From an uncultured Eggerthellaceae bacterium (GTDB lineage: Bacteria > Actinomycetota > Coriobacteriia > Coriobacteriales > Eggerthellaceae), in NCBI GenBank assembly GCA_937892845.1, contig CALBGP010000025.1:4084-68083 (forward strand): a stretch of DNA of 64,000 nt. Reading direction: 5' to 3'. How positions within the stretch are numbered: the stretch's first letter is position 1; each line of letters opens with the position of its first letter. The translations under genes were made by a program, and so were the position numbers. Shown piece by piece: positions 8,533 through 19,763 of the stretch. The notes below the pieces were generated by a model. It was given only the letters and a program-made list of their open reading frames with translations, searched no databases and was not told the DNA's origin.

Positions 8533-9292
8533 CACGGGAACCATCCCCTTCGCGCAAATGCTCACGCAAGATACGGCACCGTTCGAAGAACAGAGGGTCA
8601 TCGCGCCAGCCATCCCGCTGCATTTCGTCGTTCTCCAGCTCGAAGACCACACGGCCCGGCCTCGATGACACGACGACGACGCGCTGCCCCAGATGAACGG
8701 CCTCTTCGATGGAGTGGGTCACCAGCACCTGGGCGTAGCCCTTTTCTTTCCAGCAGCGCTTGAGCATGTCCTGCATCTCTTCACGCAACAGCGCATCCAG
8801 CGCCGAAAGCGGCTCGTCCATCAGGAGCAGGTCGATATCGCATGAAAGCGCGCGGGCCATGGCAAGGCGCTGGCGCATGCCGCCGGACAGTTCCGCGGGA
8901 TACGATTTCGCGAATTCGGACAAGCCCACGCTCTGCAGAGCGGATGCCACCCTGCGGCGACGCTCTTCGGACGGAAGATGGCGGATCTGCGCAGCAAGCC
9001 CGGCGTTCTGCTCCACCGTTTTCCACGGAAGCAGGCCGAAATCCTGAAGAATCAACGCCGTCTCAAGCCGCGGCTTCACAATGGGCTCGCCGTCTATCAG
9101 CACCTTTCCGCACGTTGGCGCCATGAGGCCGCATGCGATCATCAAGCTGGTGGATTTACCGCAGCCCGATGGACCCAGCACAGCCACCGCCTGACCCTCT
9201 TCGACCTCAAGGTTGAACCCCTCAAGTGCGCGCATGGGTCCGCGGGCACCATCATAGGTCACGCCCACATCGCGCAACTGCAGTTTCGGCAT
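8525..9292 (-). CDS. ABC transporter ATPase, TauB/SsuB-like
   Basis: A 255-residue nucleotide-binding subunit with Walker A GPSGCGKST, Q-loop ALILQDFGLLPW, signature LSGGMRQRLAMARAL, Walker B LLLMDEPLSALD and the switch His in VTHSIEEA. It energises the overlapping permease. AAAGGAG precedes ATG 9292. It lies 15 bases downstream of the MATE gene and may be co-transcribed with it. Confidence 0.92.
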   Translation of the reverse strand: MPKLQLRDVGVTYDGARGPMRALEGFNLEVEEGQAVAVLGPSGCGKSTSLMIACGLMAPTCGKVLIDGEPIVKPRLETALILQDFGLLPWKTVEQNAGLAAQIRHLPSEERRRRVASALQSVGLSEFAKSYPAELSGGMRQRLAMARALSCDIDLLLMDEPLSALDALLREEMQDMLKRCWKEKGYAQVLVTHSIEEAVHLGQRVVVVSSRPGRVVFELENDEMQRDGWRDDPLFFERCRILREHLREGDGSRDA

Positions 9293-9307
9293 GCCGCTCC
9301 TTTCGGG

Positions 9308-10768
9308 CTATTCGGCTTTCTGACCTTCGATTTTGCGATTCAGCTTACGGACTTCATGCCACACGAACACCGCAGTGGTGAAAATGGCCAGGAAGTCTGC
9401 GGCAGGCACGGCGAAATACACCGCATCGAGCGAGTCCAGCATGGGCGCGATATACGGAAGGATATCCGGGAAGATGTAAAGCAGCGGAATCAGGAACAGG
9501 ATCTGACGGGTCAGGGTGAGGATGATGGATTTGGTGGGCTGGCCCGTTGCCTGGAAGTAGTTGGAACCCACGATCTGGAAACCGATGAACGGCAGGAAGA
9601 TCAGATCCACGCGCAATGCGAACGCCGTGAAGTCCACCAACACCGGCTCTTTGATACCGAAGAACCCGACGATCTGCGGCGCAAACGCCATGATGAGGAT
9701 CCACAGGATGGTGCCCATGATGGTGGCTCCCCATGCACCTACGGACAGCGTCTTTTTCACGCGGGCGAAAAGCTTCGCCCCGTAGTTGAAGCCCAGAAGC
9801 GGCTGGATGGCTATGGACATGCCGATGAGCGGGAGAATCACGAACATGCCGATACGCTGGACCACGCCGACGGAAGCCAACGCATTATCCGCACCGATGG
9901 GGTCCATGGCGCCGTACTTGACCAGCATGAAGTTGATGAAGAAGTTGACGATGGCGCCGCCTGCCTGAACAGCGAACGATGCCGCGCCCAGCGCGAGAAT
10001 GCTGGCGACCATCTTGCGACGCAGAGGGAAATGGCGCAGACGCAAACGGATGGGAACATTGGGGGTACGGGTGAAGTACCACAGAACGGTAGCGCAGCTG
10101 ATGGCCTGGCCGGCGACGGTTGCCCATGCGCTGCCGGCGACGCCCCACTGGAACCACAGGACGAAGATGGCGTTGAACACGGTGCAGCCCACCGCACCGA
10201 TCAGCATGGTGACAAGCGCACGGTTAGGAGCGCCGGCGGTACGGATGAAGTTGTTCAGACCCATGCCGAGCACCTGGAAGATGCAGCCCAGCGAGATGAT
10301 CTGGATGAATTCCTGCGCATAGGGACGGACGGTGTCGGTAGCGGAGGACAAAGACAGCAGCGGATCGATGATGAAGGGGACATGGGCGGCAACCGCCATG
10401 ACAAGACTGATGATCACGCTCAGCATTGCGGTATTGCCCAGCGAGCGCTCGGCATCCTCGTGCTTGCCTTCGCCGAGCTTGAGGGCGCACAAAGCGTTGC
10501 CGCCCGCACCGACCAGCATGGCCAAAGCCATGAAGATGGCCATCGTCGGGGATGCGACGGTGATTGCGGACAGTCCTATCTCGCCGGCACCATGACCGAG
10601 AAATATGGAGTCAATCAGATTGTAAGCGCCGTTGACCAGCATGCCCAAGATGGCGGGAATCGCGAATTCCACCGTCAGCTTGGGAATGCTGCCCGAGCCC
10701 ATGCGGCTGATGCGCTCATTATCGGGGGATCCTTGCGCCATGCCTTTTTCGTTCGAATGCTCTACCAT
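9308..10768 (-). CDS. MATE-family efflux transporter
   Basis: A 486-residue, 12-helix cation-coupled exporter. The N-terminal half starts IPKLTVEFAIPAILGMLVNG and runs into YNLIDSIFLGHG, the usual MATE opening; the second half repeats the pattern (GFNYGAKLFARVKKTLSVG). MATE pumps export drugs or metabolites; the substrate is unknown. ATG 10768 is chosen because GAGG lies 7 bases upstream. It heads a possible three-gene run with the ABC pair, an odd partner for an importer. Confidence 0.92.
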   Translation of the reverse strand: MVEHSNEKGMAQGSPDNERISRMGSGSIPKLTVEFAIPAILGMLVNGAYNLIDSIFLGHGAGEIGLSAITVASPTMAIFMALAMLVGAGGNALCALKLGEGKHEDAERSLGNTAMLSVIISLVMAVAAHVPFIIDPLLSLSSATDTVRPYAQEFIQIISLGCIFQVLGMGLNNFIRTAGAPNRALVTMLIGAVGCTVFNAIFVLWFQWGVAGSAWATVAGQAISCATVLWYFTRTPNVPIRLRLRHFPLRRKMVASILALGAASFAVQAGGAIVNFFINFMLVKYGAMDPIGADNALASVGVVQRIGMFVILPLIGMSIAIQPLLGFNYGAKLFARVKKTLSVGAWGATIMGTILWILIMAFAPQIVGFFGIKEPVLVDFTAFALRVDLIFLPFIGFQIVGSNYFQATGQPTKSIILTLTRQILFLIPLLYIFPDILPYIAPMLDSLDAVYFAVPAADFLAIFTTAVFVWHEVRKLNRKIEGQKAE

Positions 10769-10923
10769 ATGCCAACCTCGTATCGCTCTTTGCAATCTTC
10801 AAACAATTTATTGTAGCAAACGCGTATCCCGGCTATACAAAACCTGCGCAATTGCATCAGAGCACGCCGACAGTCCCAAGGCAGTGCTGGGTTTGCCGCA
10901 TAAGCCCCACGAACGCAAAGCGG

Positions 10924-11520
10924 CTACAGAAAGGAATCCAAAGAATCAAGAATGGCATCGAGCAAACCGTCAAGGACCGCACAGGTTGTCTGACCTGCGC
11001 AATCGGCGCCCATCAAGCGCATGAGCGCGTCGTGCGATGCAAGATCTACGGCATACGCAGGCACGTTGCGGCCGTCAGTGCGGACAGGCTGCGCCGGATG
11101 AAACACGTTCACCCCTATGCCCACCGCCACGCATGTCGCGTCGAATGCCTCGAGCACCGTTCCGCACAGCTTTCCGGCGTCGCAGATTATATCGTTGGGG
11201 CATTTCACGCGTACGGCGTCAGGATCCATGCCGAAATAGCCCACCAGCGCACTGCGCACTGCCGCAGCCACAGCAGGGCTTAAAGCCGGCCAATCCCGCG
11301 CAGGCGTCTCAGGCCGCAGCAAAACGGTGAAGTACAAGCCGCCCTCGGGACTTACCCACACGCGGTTCCACTGTCCGCGGCCATGTTCCTGCCGACGCGC
11401 AACCACCACCGTGCCATCCGGAGCGCCGCTTCGCGCAAGCGCCCGGATGTCATCGTTGGTGGAAGCCGTAGAATCCACCGTGCGGATGACCCAGCGGCCG
11501 TGGCTCCGGCTGGAAATCAC
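10924..11520 (-). CDS. birA: biotin-[acetyl-CoA-carboxylase] ligase, short form
   Basis: Attaches biotin to carrier proteins. The 198-residue catalytic domain shows STNDDIRALARSG, the biotinyl-AMP loop GRGQWNRVWVSPEGGLYFT, KCPNDIICDAGKLCGTVLE and VGIGVNVFHP. It lacks the N-terminal helix-turn-helix of BirA repressors, so it should not regulate transcription. The GTG start at 11520 overlaps the stop of folP/folK as GTGA, indicating coupled translation. Confidence 0.92.
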   Translation of the reverse strand: MISSRSHGRWVIRTVDSTASTNDDIRALARSGAPDGTVVVARRQEHGRGQWNRVWVSPEGGLYFTVLLRPETPARDWPALSPAVAAAVRSALVGYFGMDPDAVRVKCPNDIICDAGKLCGTVLEAFDATCVAVGIGVNVFHPAQPVRTDGRNVPAYAVDLASHDALMRLMGADCAGQTTCAVLDGLLDAILDSLDSFL

Positions 11521-12820
11521 AGGCGATGCGCCTTTCCGTACACCGCACCGTCAAGCGTGACGGGCGTGCCGTCGGCAAGCACATGCCCCGGCATGACATC
11601 GAGCAGGGGCTTGACCACGAAATCGCGCTCGCAGACACGAGGATGCGGCAGCGTGAGCTCAGGCGTCTCGAACGCGTAGAGCTGGTAATCCAGGATATCC
11701 AAATCGCAGGTGCGCGGGCCGTTTTCTATCTCGCGCACGCGACCGAGGCTGTTTTCGATGGCATGCAGATAGCGCAGGAGCTCCTTGGGCGGAATGCCGC
11801 TGCGAAGCACCACGACGGCGTTGATGAACGTGTCCTGGTCTTCGTAATATGCGGGTTCGCTTTCGTAGTACGGGGAAATGTCCACGATCTGCGTATCGGG
11901 CAGCGTGCACATGGCGCCGATAGCATGTTCAAGATTCGCTATCTTACCTTCGGTCTCTTCGCCCTCATTGGCAACCAAGGCAACATTGCAGCCCATGCCC
12001 ACCAGAACGTAAGGTCTCAGATCATCGAGGGATTTGCGCGTGAGCTCCACATTGTGCGTACGCACCACCGATGCGCCCAGTTCGCACGCCTCAAGCGCCA
12101 CCGCAGCCGATGCGACATCGCGGTCAACAGGCTTTTCGATGCCGTACGCCCAACCGATGAAGCTCTTGCGTGAAGCGGCGACCATGACAGGGTACCCCAG
12201 ATGCACGAACTCATGGATGTTGCGCATCAACTCCATGGTCTGAGAAGCGGTCTTGCCGAAGCCGGGGCCGGGGTCAATGCAGATGCGGTCCCGATCAACG
12301 CCCGCATTCTCGAGCATCTTCGCCTGCGCGGCCAGATAGGCTTTCACATCTTCCACCACGTCGTCATAGACGGGGTTGTCCTGCATGGTCTTCGGTTCGC
12401 CGGCCATGTGCGTGACCACGCAGCCCACATCGGTGCGGGCCGCCAGCTCCACCATGGCAGGGTCGCGGAAACCCGACACATCATTGATGATGGATGCGCC
12501 CGCTTCAATGCAACGGACCGCAACCTCCGGGTGACGGGTGTCGATGCTCACGCAATAGCCCGCGTCCGCCAGCTGCGCGACCACGTCCAGCACGCGGGAG
12601 AGCTCCTCTTCAACGGTCACCTCATCGGAACCGGGGCGCGTGCTCTCCCCCCCGACGTCGATGATCTGCGCACCGGCCTCAACCATCGCACGCGCATGCT
12701 CCACAGCGCTGGCGAAATCAGCGTGTTGGCCGCCGTCGGAGAAAGAATCGGGCGTAACATTGAGGATACCCATGATTATGGGCATCCTGGTATCGAATGA
12801 GAATCTGGCGCACTGCCACA

Positions 12821-12824
<4 letters not shown>
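11517..12824 (-). CDS. folP/folK: bifunctional dihydropteroate synthase / HPPK (FolP-FolK fusion)
   Basis: Two folate enzymes in one 435-residue chain. Residues about 15-265 are dihydropteroate synthase (MGILNVTPDSFSDGG, IIDVGGESTRPGS, IDPGPGFGK, AASRKSFIGWAYG). Residues about 275-435 are 6-hydroxymethyl-dihydropterin pyrophosphokinase (YYESEPAYYEDQDTFINAVV, NGPRTCDLDILDYQ, LPHPRVCERDFV). The order is DHPS first and HPPK second, the reverse of the better-known eukaryotic fusion. The start overlaps the ftsH stop (ATGATG); either ATG may be used. No folE or folB is in the window. Confidence 0.93.
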
Positions 12825-15171
<2,347 letters not shown>

Positions 15172-15172
<1 letters not shown>

Positions 15173-15792
15173 TACTTTCCTTGGTAGACTTCAGGTTTCA
15201 AAATGCCGATATAGGGAAGGTTGCGGTAGAGCTCCGCATAATCGAGGCCGTAACCCACAATGAACTCATCGGGGCATTCGAAGCCGACATAGCGGCAGTC
15301 GATATCGGCCTGCTGACGGGTGCGCTTGCGCAGAAGCGTAGCCACCGACAAGGATGCCGGGTTGCGCGACCCCAGCACCTTGAGCAGATACTCAAGCGTC
15401 AGTCCGGAGTCGAGGATGTCCTCGGCAACGATAACATGACGACCTTCGATGTTGCTGGTGAGGTCCTTGATGATGCGGACCACGCCGGAGCTCTTCGTCC
15501 CAGCGCCATATGACGAAACCGCCATGTAGTCCATTTCGACGGGAAGGTTGATCTCACGCACCAAGTCCGCCATGAAGATGGCCGCACCGCGAAGCACGCT
15601 GATCACCAGCAGGGATTTGCCGGGATCGCACTCGTGCGTCACGAACTGGGCGTAGTCGCGACCGATCTGCTCGCCCATCTCATGGACGCGGGCGGCAAGC
15701 TGATCCTGCGTGAACAGGATCTCTTTGATGTCATCATGCGCATACAGCTGCTCTGCGGGCGTGCGCGTCATCGCTTCATTCGTAGCTGTCAT
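15172..15792 (-). CDS. hpt: hypoxanthine phosphoribosyltransferase
   Basis: Purine salvage: hypoxanthine or guanine plus PRPP to IMP or GMP. The product has about 206 residues, with the PRPP-binding signature VIVAEDILDSGLTLEYLL and DYMAVSSYGAGTKSSG in the flexible loop. ATG 15792 (MTATNEAM) is chosen because AGAGGA lies 5 bases upstream. The hpt-ftsH order is the widespread arrangement; tilS, often upstream, is absent here. Confidence 0.93.
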
Positions 15793-15831
15793 GGAATCCT
15801 CTTTCGCATAGTTCAAGCGTGAAGTGTAGCA

Positions 15832-15875
15832 CCGAAGCGCCGCCACCAGTCAACGACACGGTAACGGCGCTTCGG
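15832..15875 (-). terminator. 11-bp perfect hairpin between the Pro-rich membrane gene and hpt
   Basis: CCGAAGCGCCG (15832-15842) and CGGCGCTTCGG (15865-15875) form a perfect stem with a 22-base loop, just after the stop of the 15947 gene and before hpt. No T tract follows, so it may be a weak or factor-dependent terminator. Confidence 0.4.
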
Positions 15876-15946
15876 CTCATAGTATATCCAACGGGTCCCG
15901 CGCACCACCGGTCGATGCCGGCAAAACGCAGGGCCGAAACGAAACC

Positions 15947-16435
15947 TTAGTAGTAGATGGCGTCCGCCCCTGCAACGGAGCCGACCAGAGCCGCAGTTGA
16001 GCAAGCCACGAATCCGAACAGGAGAATGGCCACGATGAACTCCGCCGCGAACCCGATGACCGAGAACATGATGGCATCGCTTTTCGCCTTCGGGAAATTA
16101 TGCGTATTGGTGAGCCAGGCCAGCAGAATGCCCACAGGACCCAACAGGAATCCCACCGCAGCCCAGCCGAATTTCTGACCGCCAGTCAAAGCGAACAGGG
16201 GCATCCCGGGGATGTTCTGCGCCGCAGTGGGCGCGGGCGGGACGACCGGAGCGCCCAGAGGAGGTTGCTGAGGCATGGGCCCTGCAGCCGGGGGAATGGG
16301 CGGCATGGGAGCCGATGCTTGCTGCTGGACGGGCGCAGGAGGCACGGGGGCCTGAGGCGCAGGCGTTGCGGGAGGCACGGGGGCCTGAGGCGCAGGCGTT
16401 GCGGGAGGCACGGGATTGGTGTTCTGATCGCTCAT
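15947..16435 (-). CDS. Pro-rich TM2-like small membrane protein
   Basis: A 162-residue protein of unknown role. The first about 85 residues are Pro/Ala/Gln-rich and include a tandem 11-residue repeat (PPATPAPQAPV). They are followed by two hydrophobic segments, GWAAVGFLLGPVGILLAWLTN and a longer one near the C-terminus. The layout (disordered cytoplasmic tail plus a two-helix hairpin) is common in actinobacterial envelope proteins. It sits between hpt/ftsH and the LCP genes. Confidence 0.75.
   Translation of the reverse strand: MSDQNTNPVPPATPAPQAPVPPATPAPQAPVPPAPVQQQASAPMPPIPPAAGPMPQQPPLGAPVVPPAPTAAQNIPGMPLFALTGGQKFGWAAVGFLLGPVGILLAWLTNTHNFPKAKSDAIMFSVIGFAAEFIVAILLFGFVACSTAALVGSVAGADAIYY
16338..16414 (+). 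repeat. 33-bp tandem repeat (2.3 copies) inside the Pro-rich gene
   Basis: Two identical 33-bp units at 16338-16370 and 16371-16403, plus 11 bases of a third. The unit is in frame and encodes the 11-residue Pro/Ala repeat, so copy number can change by slippage without a frameshift. Confidence 0.9.
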
Positions 16436-16446
16436 ATCAATTCCTC

Positions 16447-18144
16447 TCAGTAGTCAGTACCCACGATAACAAGGAAGTCGCCATCGAAATCATGGCTGCC
16501 GTCGTTGCGGGTAGCCGCACCGACGCCGATGGTTTCCGCTATGGCACGGGCCTTGGATTCAAGGTCGGGATCGTTGTAAATGACCAACGTCTGGGTGTAT
16601 CCGTATTCATCCGCATCACCCGTCTCGGGGACGGTGTATCCTGCGGCTTCAAGCAGGCTTGCAACCGTGGAAGCCGCACCGCCTACGCCGCTGCCGTTGA
16701 GCACGACCACGGAGCTGCCGGAACCGCCGGCAGGCGCCGAAGCCGAGCCATCCGTACCGCCCGTAGCCGATGCGGCAACGTAATCCTTGTCCAGCGTTCC
16801 GTCCGTCACGCCGCCTTCGTTTTTGTACGCGGACTCATCGGCCGCAGGGGGAAGACCCTGACGAACGCGGTCCATCATGGCATCCCAGGCTTCCTGGTTG
16901 ACGTATTCGTACCAGCCGCCGTTCTCGAAGGTGGGCGTGGTGGGCTCCATGATCGAATAGATGTCGGAGGAAGTATCCATGCCCTTGAGCTGCTTGGCCA
17001 CGCTGATGATCTCATCGATGGTCATATCCGTGGTCACATAGCCCGCCGCGGCAGATACCGTATTGGCCATGGTCACAGGATCGCTCGCCAGAATCTTACG
17101 GGCGATGGCGCCGATGACCATACGCTGGTTGGCGGCGCGGTAGACATCGCCGTCACCGTAATCGTTGTAGGCATTACGGGCGCGCGCCAAAATCAGAGCC
17201 TGGTCGCCGGTGAGGGTCTGCTGTCCCGCGGGCACGTATCCGCCTGCATCCGCATCGTCGATCTCCATGGGAACGTCAACCTCGACGCCGCCCAACGCAT
17301 CCACGACGGCCTTGAACCCGTCGAAGTCGATTTCGGCATAATGGCTGATGGGAACGCCGGCGAACTTACTGACGACTTCGACCGTGTACGCAGGCCCGCC
17401 AATGGCATGGGCAGCGTTGAGCTTCTGCCAGCCGTTTTCGCCCATGTCGATGAGCGTATCCCTGTGAAGGGATATCAGCGTAACCTTCTTCTGCTGGGGG
17501 TCGATGCGCGCCAAGATCATGGAGTCGCTGCGGAAGTTGTCCCCTTCGTATTCCGCGCTGTCCGCGCGTTCCTGCGAGCGGTCCACTCCCATGAGCAGCA
17601 TGTAGAAGGGTTCTCCAGGCTTGACTTCATCGTCGAGCACGCCCATGAGGTTTTCATCAACGCCCTCATGGAGGCGCTTGGTGATGTCATTGATGTACGC
17701 CCACGCGAAAGCACCGCAACCGACAAGAAGCGCTACGATGGCACAGGCGGCAATCATCATGATGCGCTTGCGCTTCTGGCGCTTGCGGCGATCAGCGTAA
17801 TCCTGCTGGGAGACGCGACGGGAGTAGGCACTGCGCCCGTCCGGCTCAGCCTGCCCGCCCGGAAATCCCTTATCGTTTCCGGCGTGGGCGCCGGCCGCAC
17901 GGGGTCTTTGCCCGGCAGGACGCTCATACGCCGCCGAAGATCTGGGGGTTCCAGACGCAGACGGGGCGAAAGGTTCGCGCCCATCAAGAGGCGCGCTCGG
18001 GCGACCTTGGCTTCGACGGGAAACGGAATCCCAGCTCACAGGCCCTTCGGCATGCCCTCCATACTGGCTGGACGCACGGTTGGGGCCCTGCGGCGCGGCA
18101 TCGTATCCCGAGGAGTTCGTTCTGGGTCGTCTGGGCGGTGTCAT
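16447..18144 (-). CDS. LCP (LytR-CpsA-Psr) family cell-wall polymer ligase with LytR_C domain
   Basis: LCP enzymes transfer undecaprenyl-linked glycopolymers to peptidoglycan. The 565 residues comprise a basic, disordered cytoplasmic tail (1-125), one membrane helix (about 127-150), the LCP catalytic domain (about 175-340, with YMLLMGVDRSQERA, RSDSMILARIDP, ISLHRDT and LTGDQALILARAR), a Ser/Gly linker and a C-terminal LytR_C domain (SVVVLNGSGVGGAA onward). The core is very close to that of the next gene, so the pair arose by tandem duplication. AGGAG lies about 12 bases upstream of ATG 18144. Confidence 0.92.
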   Translation of the reverse strand: MTPPRRPRTNSSGYDAAPQGPNRASSQYGGHAEGPVSWDSVSRRSQGRPSAPLDGREPFAPSASGTPRSSAAYERPAGQRPRAAGAHAGNDKGFPGGQAEPDGRSAYSRRVSQQDYADRRKRQKRKRIMMIAACAIVALLVGCGAFAWAYINDITKRLHEGVDENLMGVLDDEVKPGEPFYMLLMGVDRSQERADSAEYEGDNFRSDSMILARIDPQQKKVTLISLHRDTLIDMGENGWQKLNAAHAIGGPAYTVEVVSKFAGVPISHYAEIDFDGFKAVVDALGGVEVDVPMEIDDADAGGYVPAGQQTLTGDQALILARARNAYNDYGDGDVYRAANQRMVIGAIARKILASDPVTMANTVSAAAGYVTTDMTIDEIISVAKQLKGMDTSSDIYSIMEPTTPTFENGGWYEYVNQEAWDAMMDRVRQGLPPAADESAYKNEGGVTDGTLDKDYVAASATGGTDGSASAPAGGSGSSVVVLNGSGVGGAASTVASLLEAAGYTVPETGDADEYGYTQTLVIYNDPDLESKARAIAETIGVGAATRNDGSHDFDGDFLVIVGTDY

Positions 18145-18212
18145 CGGATGTCTTCGCTCCTATCGGCAGGCGGCCCCTGCCATCTCATAGCCAGTCAGCG
18201 GTCGGACAGAAC

Positions 18213-19484
18213 TCAGGCGGCTTCTCCCTGCCACACCGTTCCGTCAACGGTTCCGCCGTCGTTTTTGTTGCGTTCCTCATCCTCATACGGAGGCAGACCC
18301 TGGTCGACGCGAACCATCATGGTGCGCCACGCATCCACGTCGGCATATTCGATCCAGATGGTGCCATCGTAGGAGGAAACAGTCGGATTCATGGCGGAAT
18401 AGATGTCGTTTTCCGTGTCGATTCCGCGGATGGCCGTAGCCACGGAGATGATTTCCTCCAGGCTCATGTCAGTGGTGATGTAATCCGCCATGGACGTGAT
18501 GCTGCTTGCCATGGTCACAGGGTCGCTTGCAAGCACCTTGCTGGCAATGGCGCCGATGACCATGCGCTGGTTGGCGGCGCGGTAGAAGTCTCCGGGGCCG
18601 ATCTCATCATAGGTATGGCGCGAACGGCACAGGATCAAAGCCTGCTCGCCGGTGAGGGTCTGCTGGCCCGCCGGCACGTATCCGCCCGCGTCCGCGTCGT
18701 TGATCTCAAGCGGCACGTTGACCTCGATACCGCCCAGCGCGTCCACGACGGCCTTGAACCCGTCGAAGTCGATTTCGGCATAATGGCTGATGGGAACGCC
18801 GGCGAATTCGCTGACGGTCTGAACGGTGAGGGCAGCACCGCCGAACGCATGGGCGGCGTTGATCTTGTTATAGCCGTAGCCTTCGATGTTCACATAGGTG
18901 TCACGCTGGATGGAGATGAGCGAAACCGTCTTCTGACCTGGGTCGATGCGCGCCAAGATCATGGAGTCGCTACGGAAGTCATCGCCGTATTCCGCCGTGC
19001 CCGCACGTTCCTGCGAGCGGTCAACGCCCATGAGCAGCATGTAGAAGGGCTCTCCCGGCTTCACGCCCTCGGAAAGCGCTGCGCTGAGATTCTCATCAAC
19101 GCCCTCATGGATCTTGTTCGTGACGTTTTGGACATACTGCCAGAACCAGATTCCTCCGCCGACGAGCACGGCAAGCAGGATGACGACGACGGCAATGGCA
19201 ATCTTTTTACCCAAGCCGCGACCCTTGCCGGAACCTCCGCCGGAACCCGCACCGAAGCCTCCGTGCCCGGCACCGCGGGCACCGTATTCAGCCCCGCCAG
19301 CGGAAACGGGACGCGCCGTCGCCATCACGGCAGGGGCGTCGTAGTCACCGGGCATGACAGCGGTCTGCGACGGCTGGCCATACGGCGAAGCGGAATATGG
19401 GGCAGATGAGGGCATAGACGACCTCCCGGCAGCTGCTGCGCGAGCGCCGTTTCGATTATTCGGTGTATGTATGTAATTTGCCAT
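18213..19484 (-). CDS. LCP family cell-wall polymer ligase, second copy
   Basis: A 423-residue paralogue of the neighbouring LCP protein. It has a disordered Gly/Ala/Ser-rich tail (1-95), a membrane helix (IAIAVVVILLAVLVGGGIW) and the LCP domain with YMLLMGVDRSQERA, RSDSMILARIDP, ISIQRDT and LTGEQALILCRSR. It lacks the LytR_C domain and ends in a short acidic tail. ATG 19484 (MANYIHTP) is taken as start; ATG 19493 is three codons further upstream. It reads away from the NodB gene through a 279-base divergent region. Confidence 0.9.
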   Translation of the reverse strand: MANYIHTPNNRNGARAAAAGRSSMPSSAPYSASPYGQPSQTAVMPGDYDAPAVMATARPVSAGGAEYGARGAGHGGFGAGSGGGSGKGRGLGKKIAIAVVVILLAVLVGGGIWFWQYVQNVTNKIHEGVDENLSAALSEGVKPGEPFYMLLMGVDRSQERAGTAEYGDDFRSDSMILARIDPGQKTVSLISIQRDTYVNIEGYGYNKINAAHAFGGAALTVQTVSEFAGVPISHYAEIDFDGFKAVVDALGGIEVNVPLEINDADAGGYVPAGQQTLTGEQALILCRSRHTYDEIGPGDFYRAANQRMVIGAIASKVLASDPVTMASSITSMADYITTDMSLEEIISVATAIRGIDTENDIYSAMNPTVSSYDGTIWIEYADVDAWRTMMVRVDQGLPPYEDEERNKNDGGTVDGTVWQGEAA

Positions 19485-19644
19485 AGGCTTCATTTTCCAA
19501 CATTTTACACCGTTCCATAAAAGCGCCACAGCAGATACAGAAACCTTGCGAACACATGGCGGGAAATCGTCCGAACCGCGTATGCGGCGCACCATCGGGC
19601 TTGCGCGCGCTACCCCTGACACTGAATCCGCTGTTGTTTTGCGC

Positions 19645-19650
19645 TATACT
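19645..19650 (+). promoter_or_regulatory. candidate -10 for the NodB deacetylase gene
   Basis: TATACT lies about 114 bases before the start, in the divergent gap between the LCP and NodB genes. The hexamer 17 bases upstream (CTGAAT) is a poor -35, so the call is weak. I see nothing else of note in this 279-base gap. Confidence 0.3.
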
Positions 19651-19763
19651 TTGCGCACTGGCAAACGAACCCGAAACGCACACCGCCGAACAGCCGTCAA
19701 GCGGCATAGCCGAAATCTTTTCAGGCATTCGCACCACGACTTCACGGCCGAGAGAGAGCCTCC

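Noticed and set aside
8978..10816. 612-codon rightward open frame opposite the MATE gene
   Set aside because: Antisense shadow; the His/Asp/Gln-rich translation has no domain, while the MATE protein on the other strand is clear.
16338..16414. Tandem repeats considered as a CRISPR or minisatellite array
   Set aside because: The units are contiguous without spacers and lie in frame inside a Pro-rich coding region.
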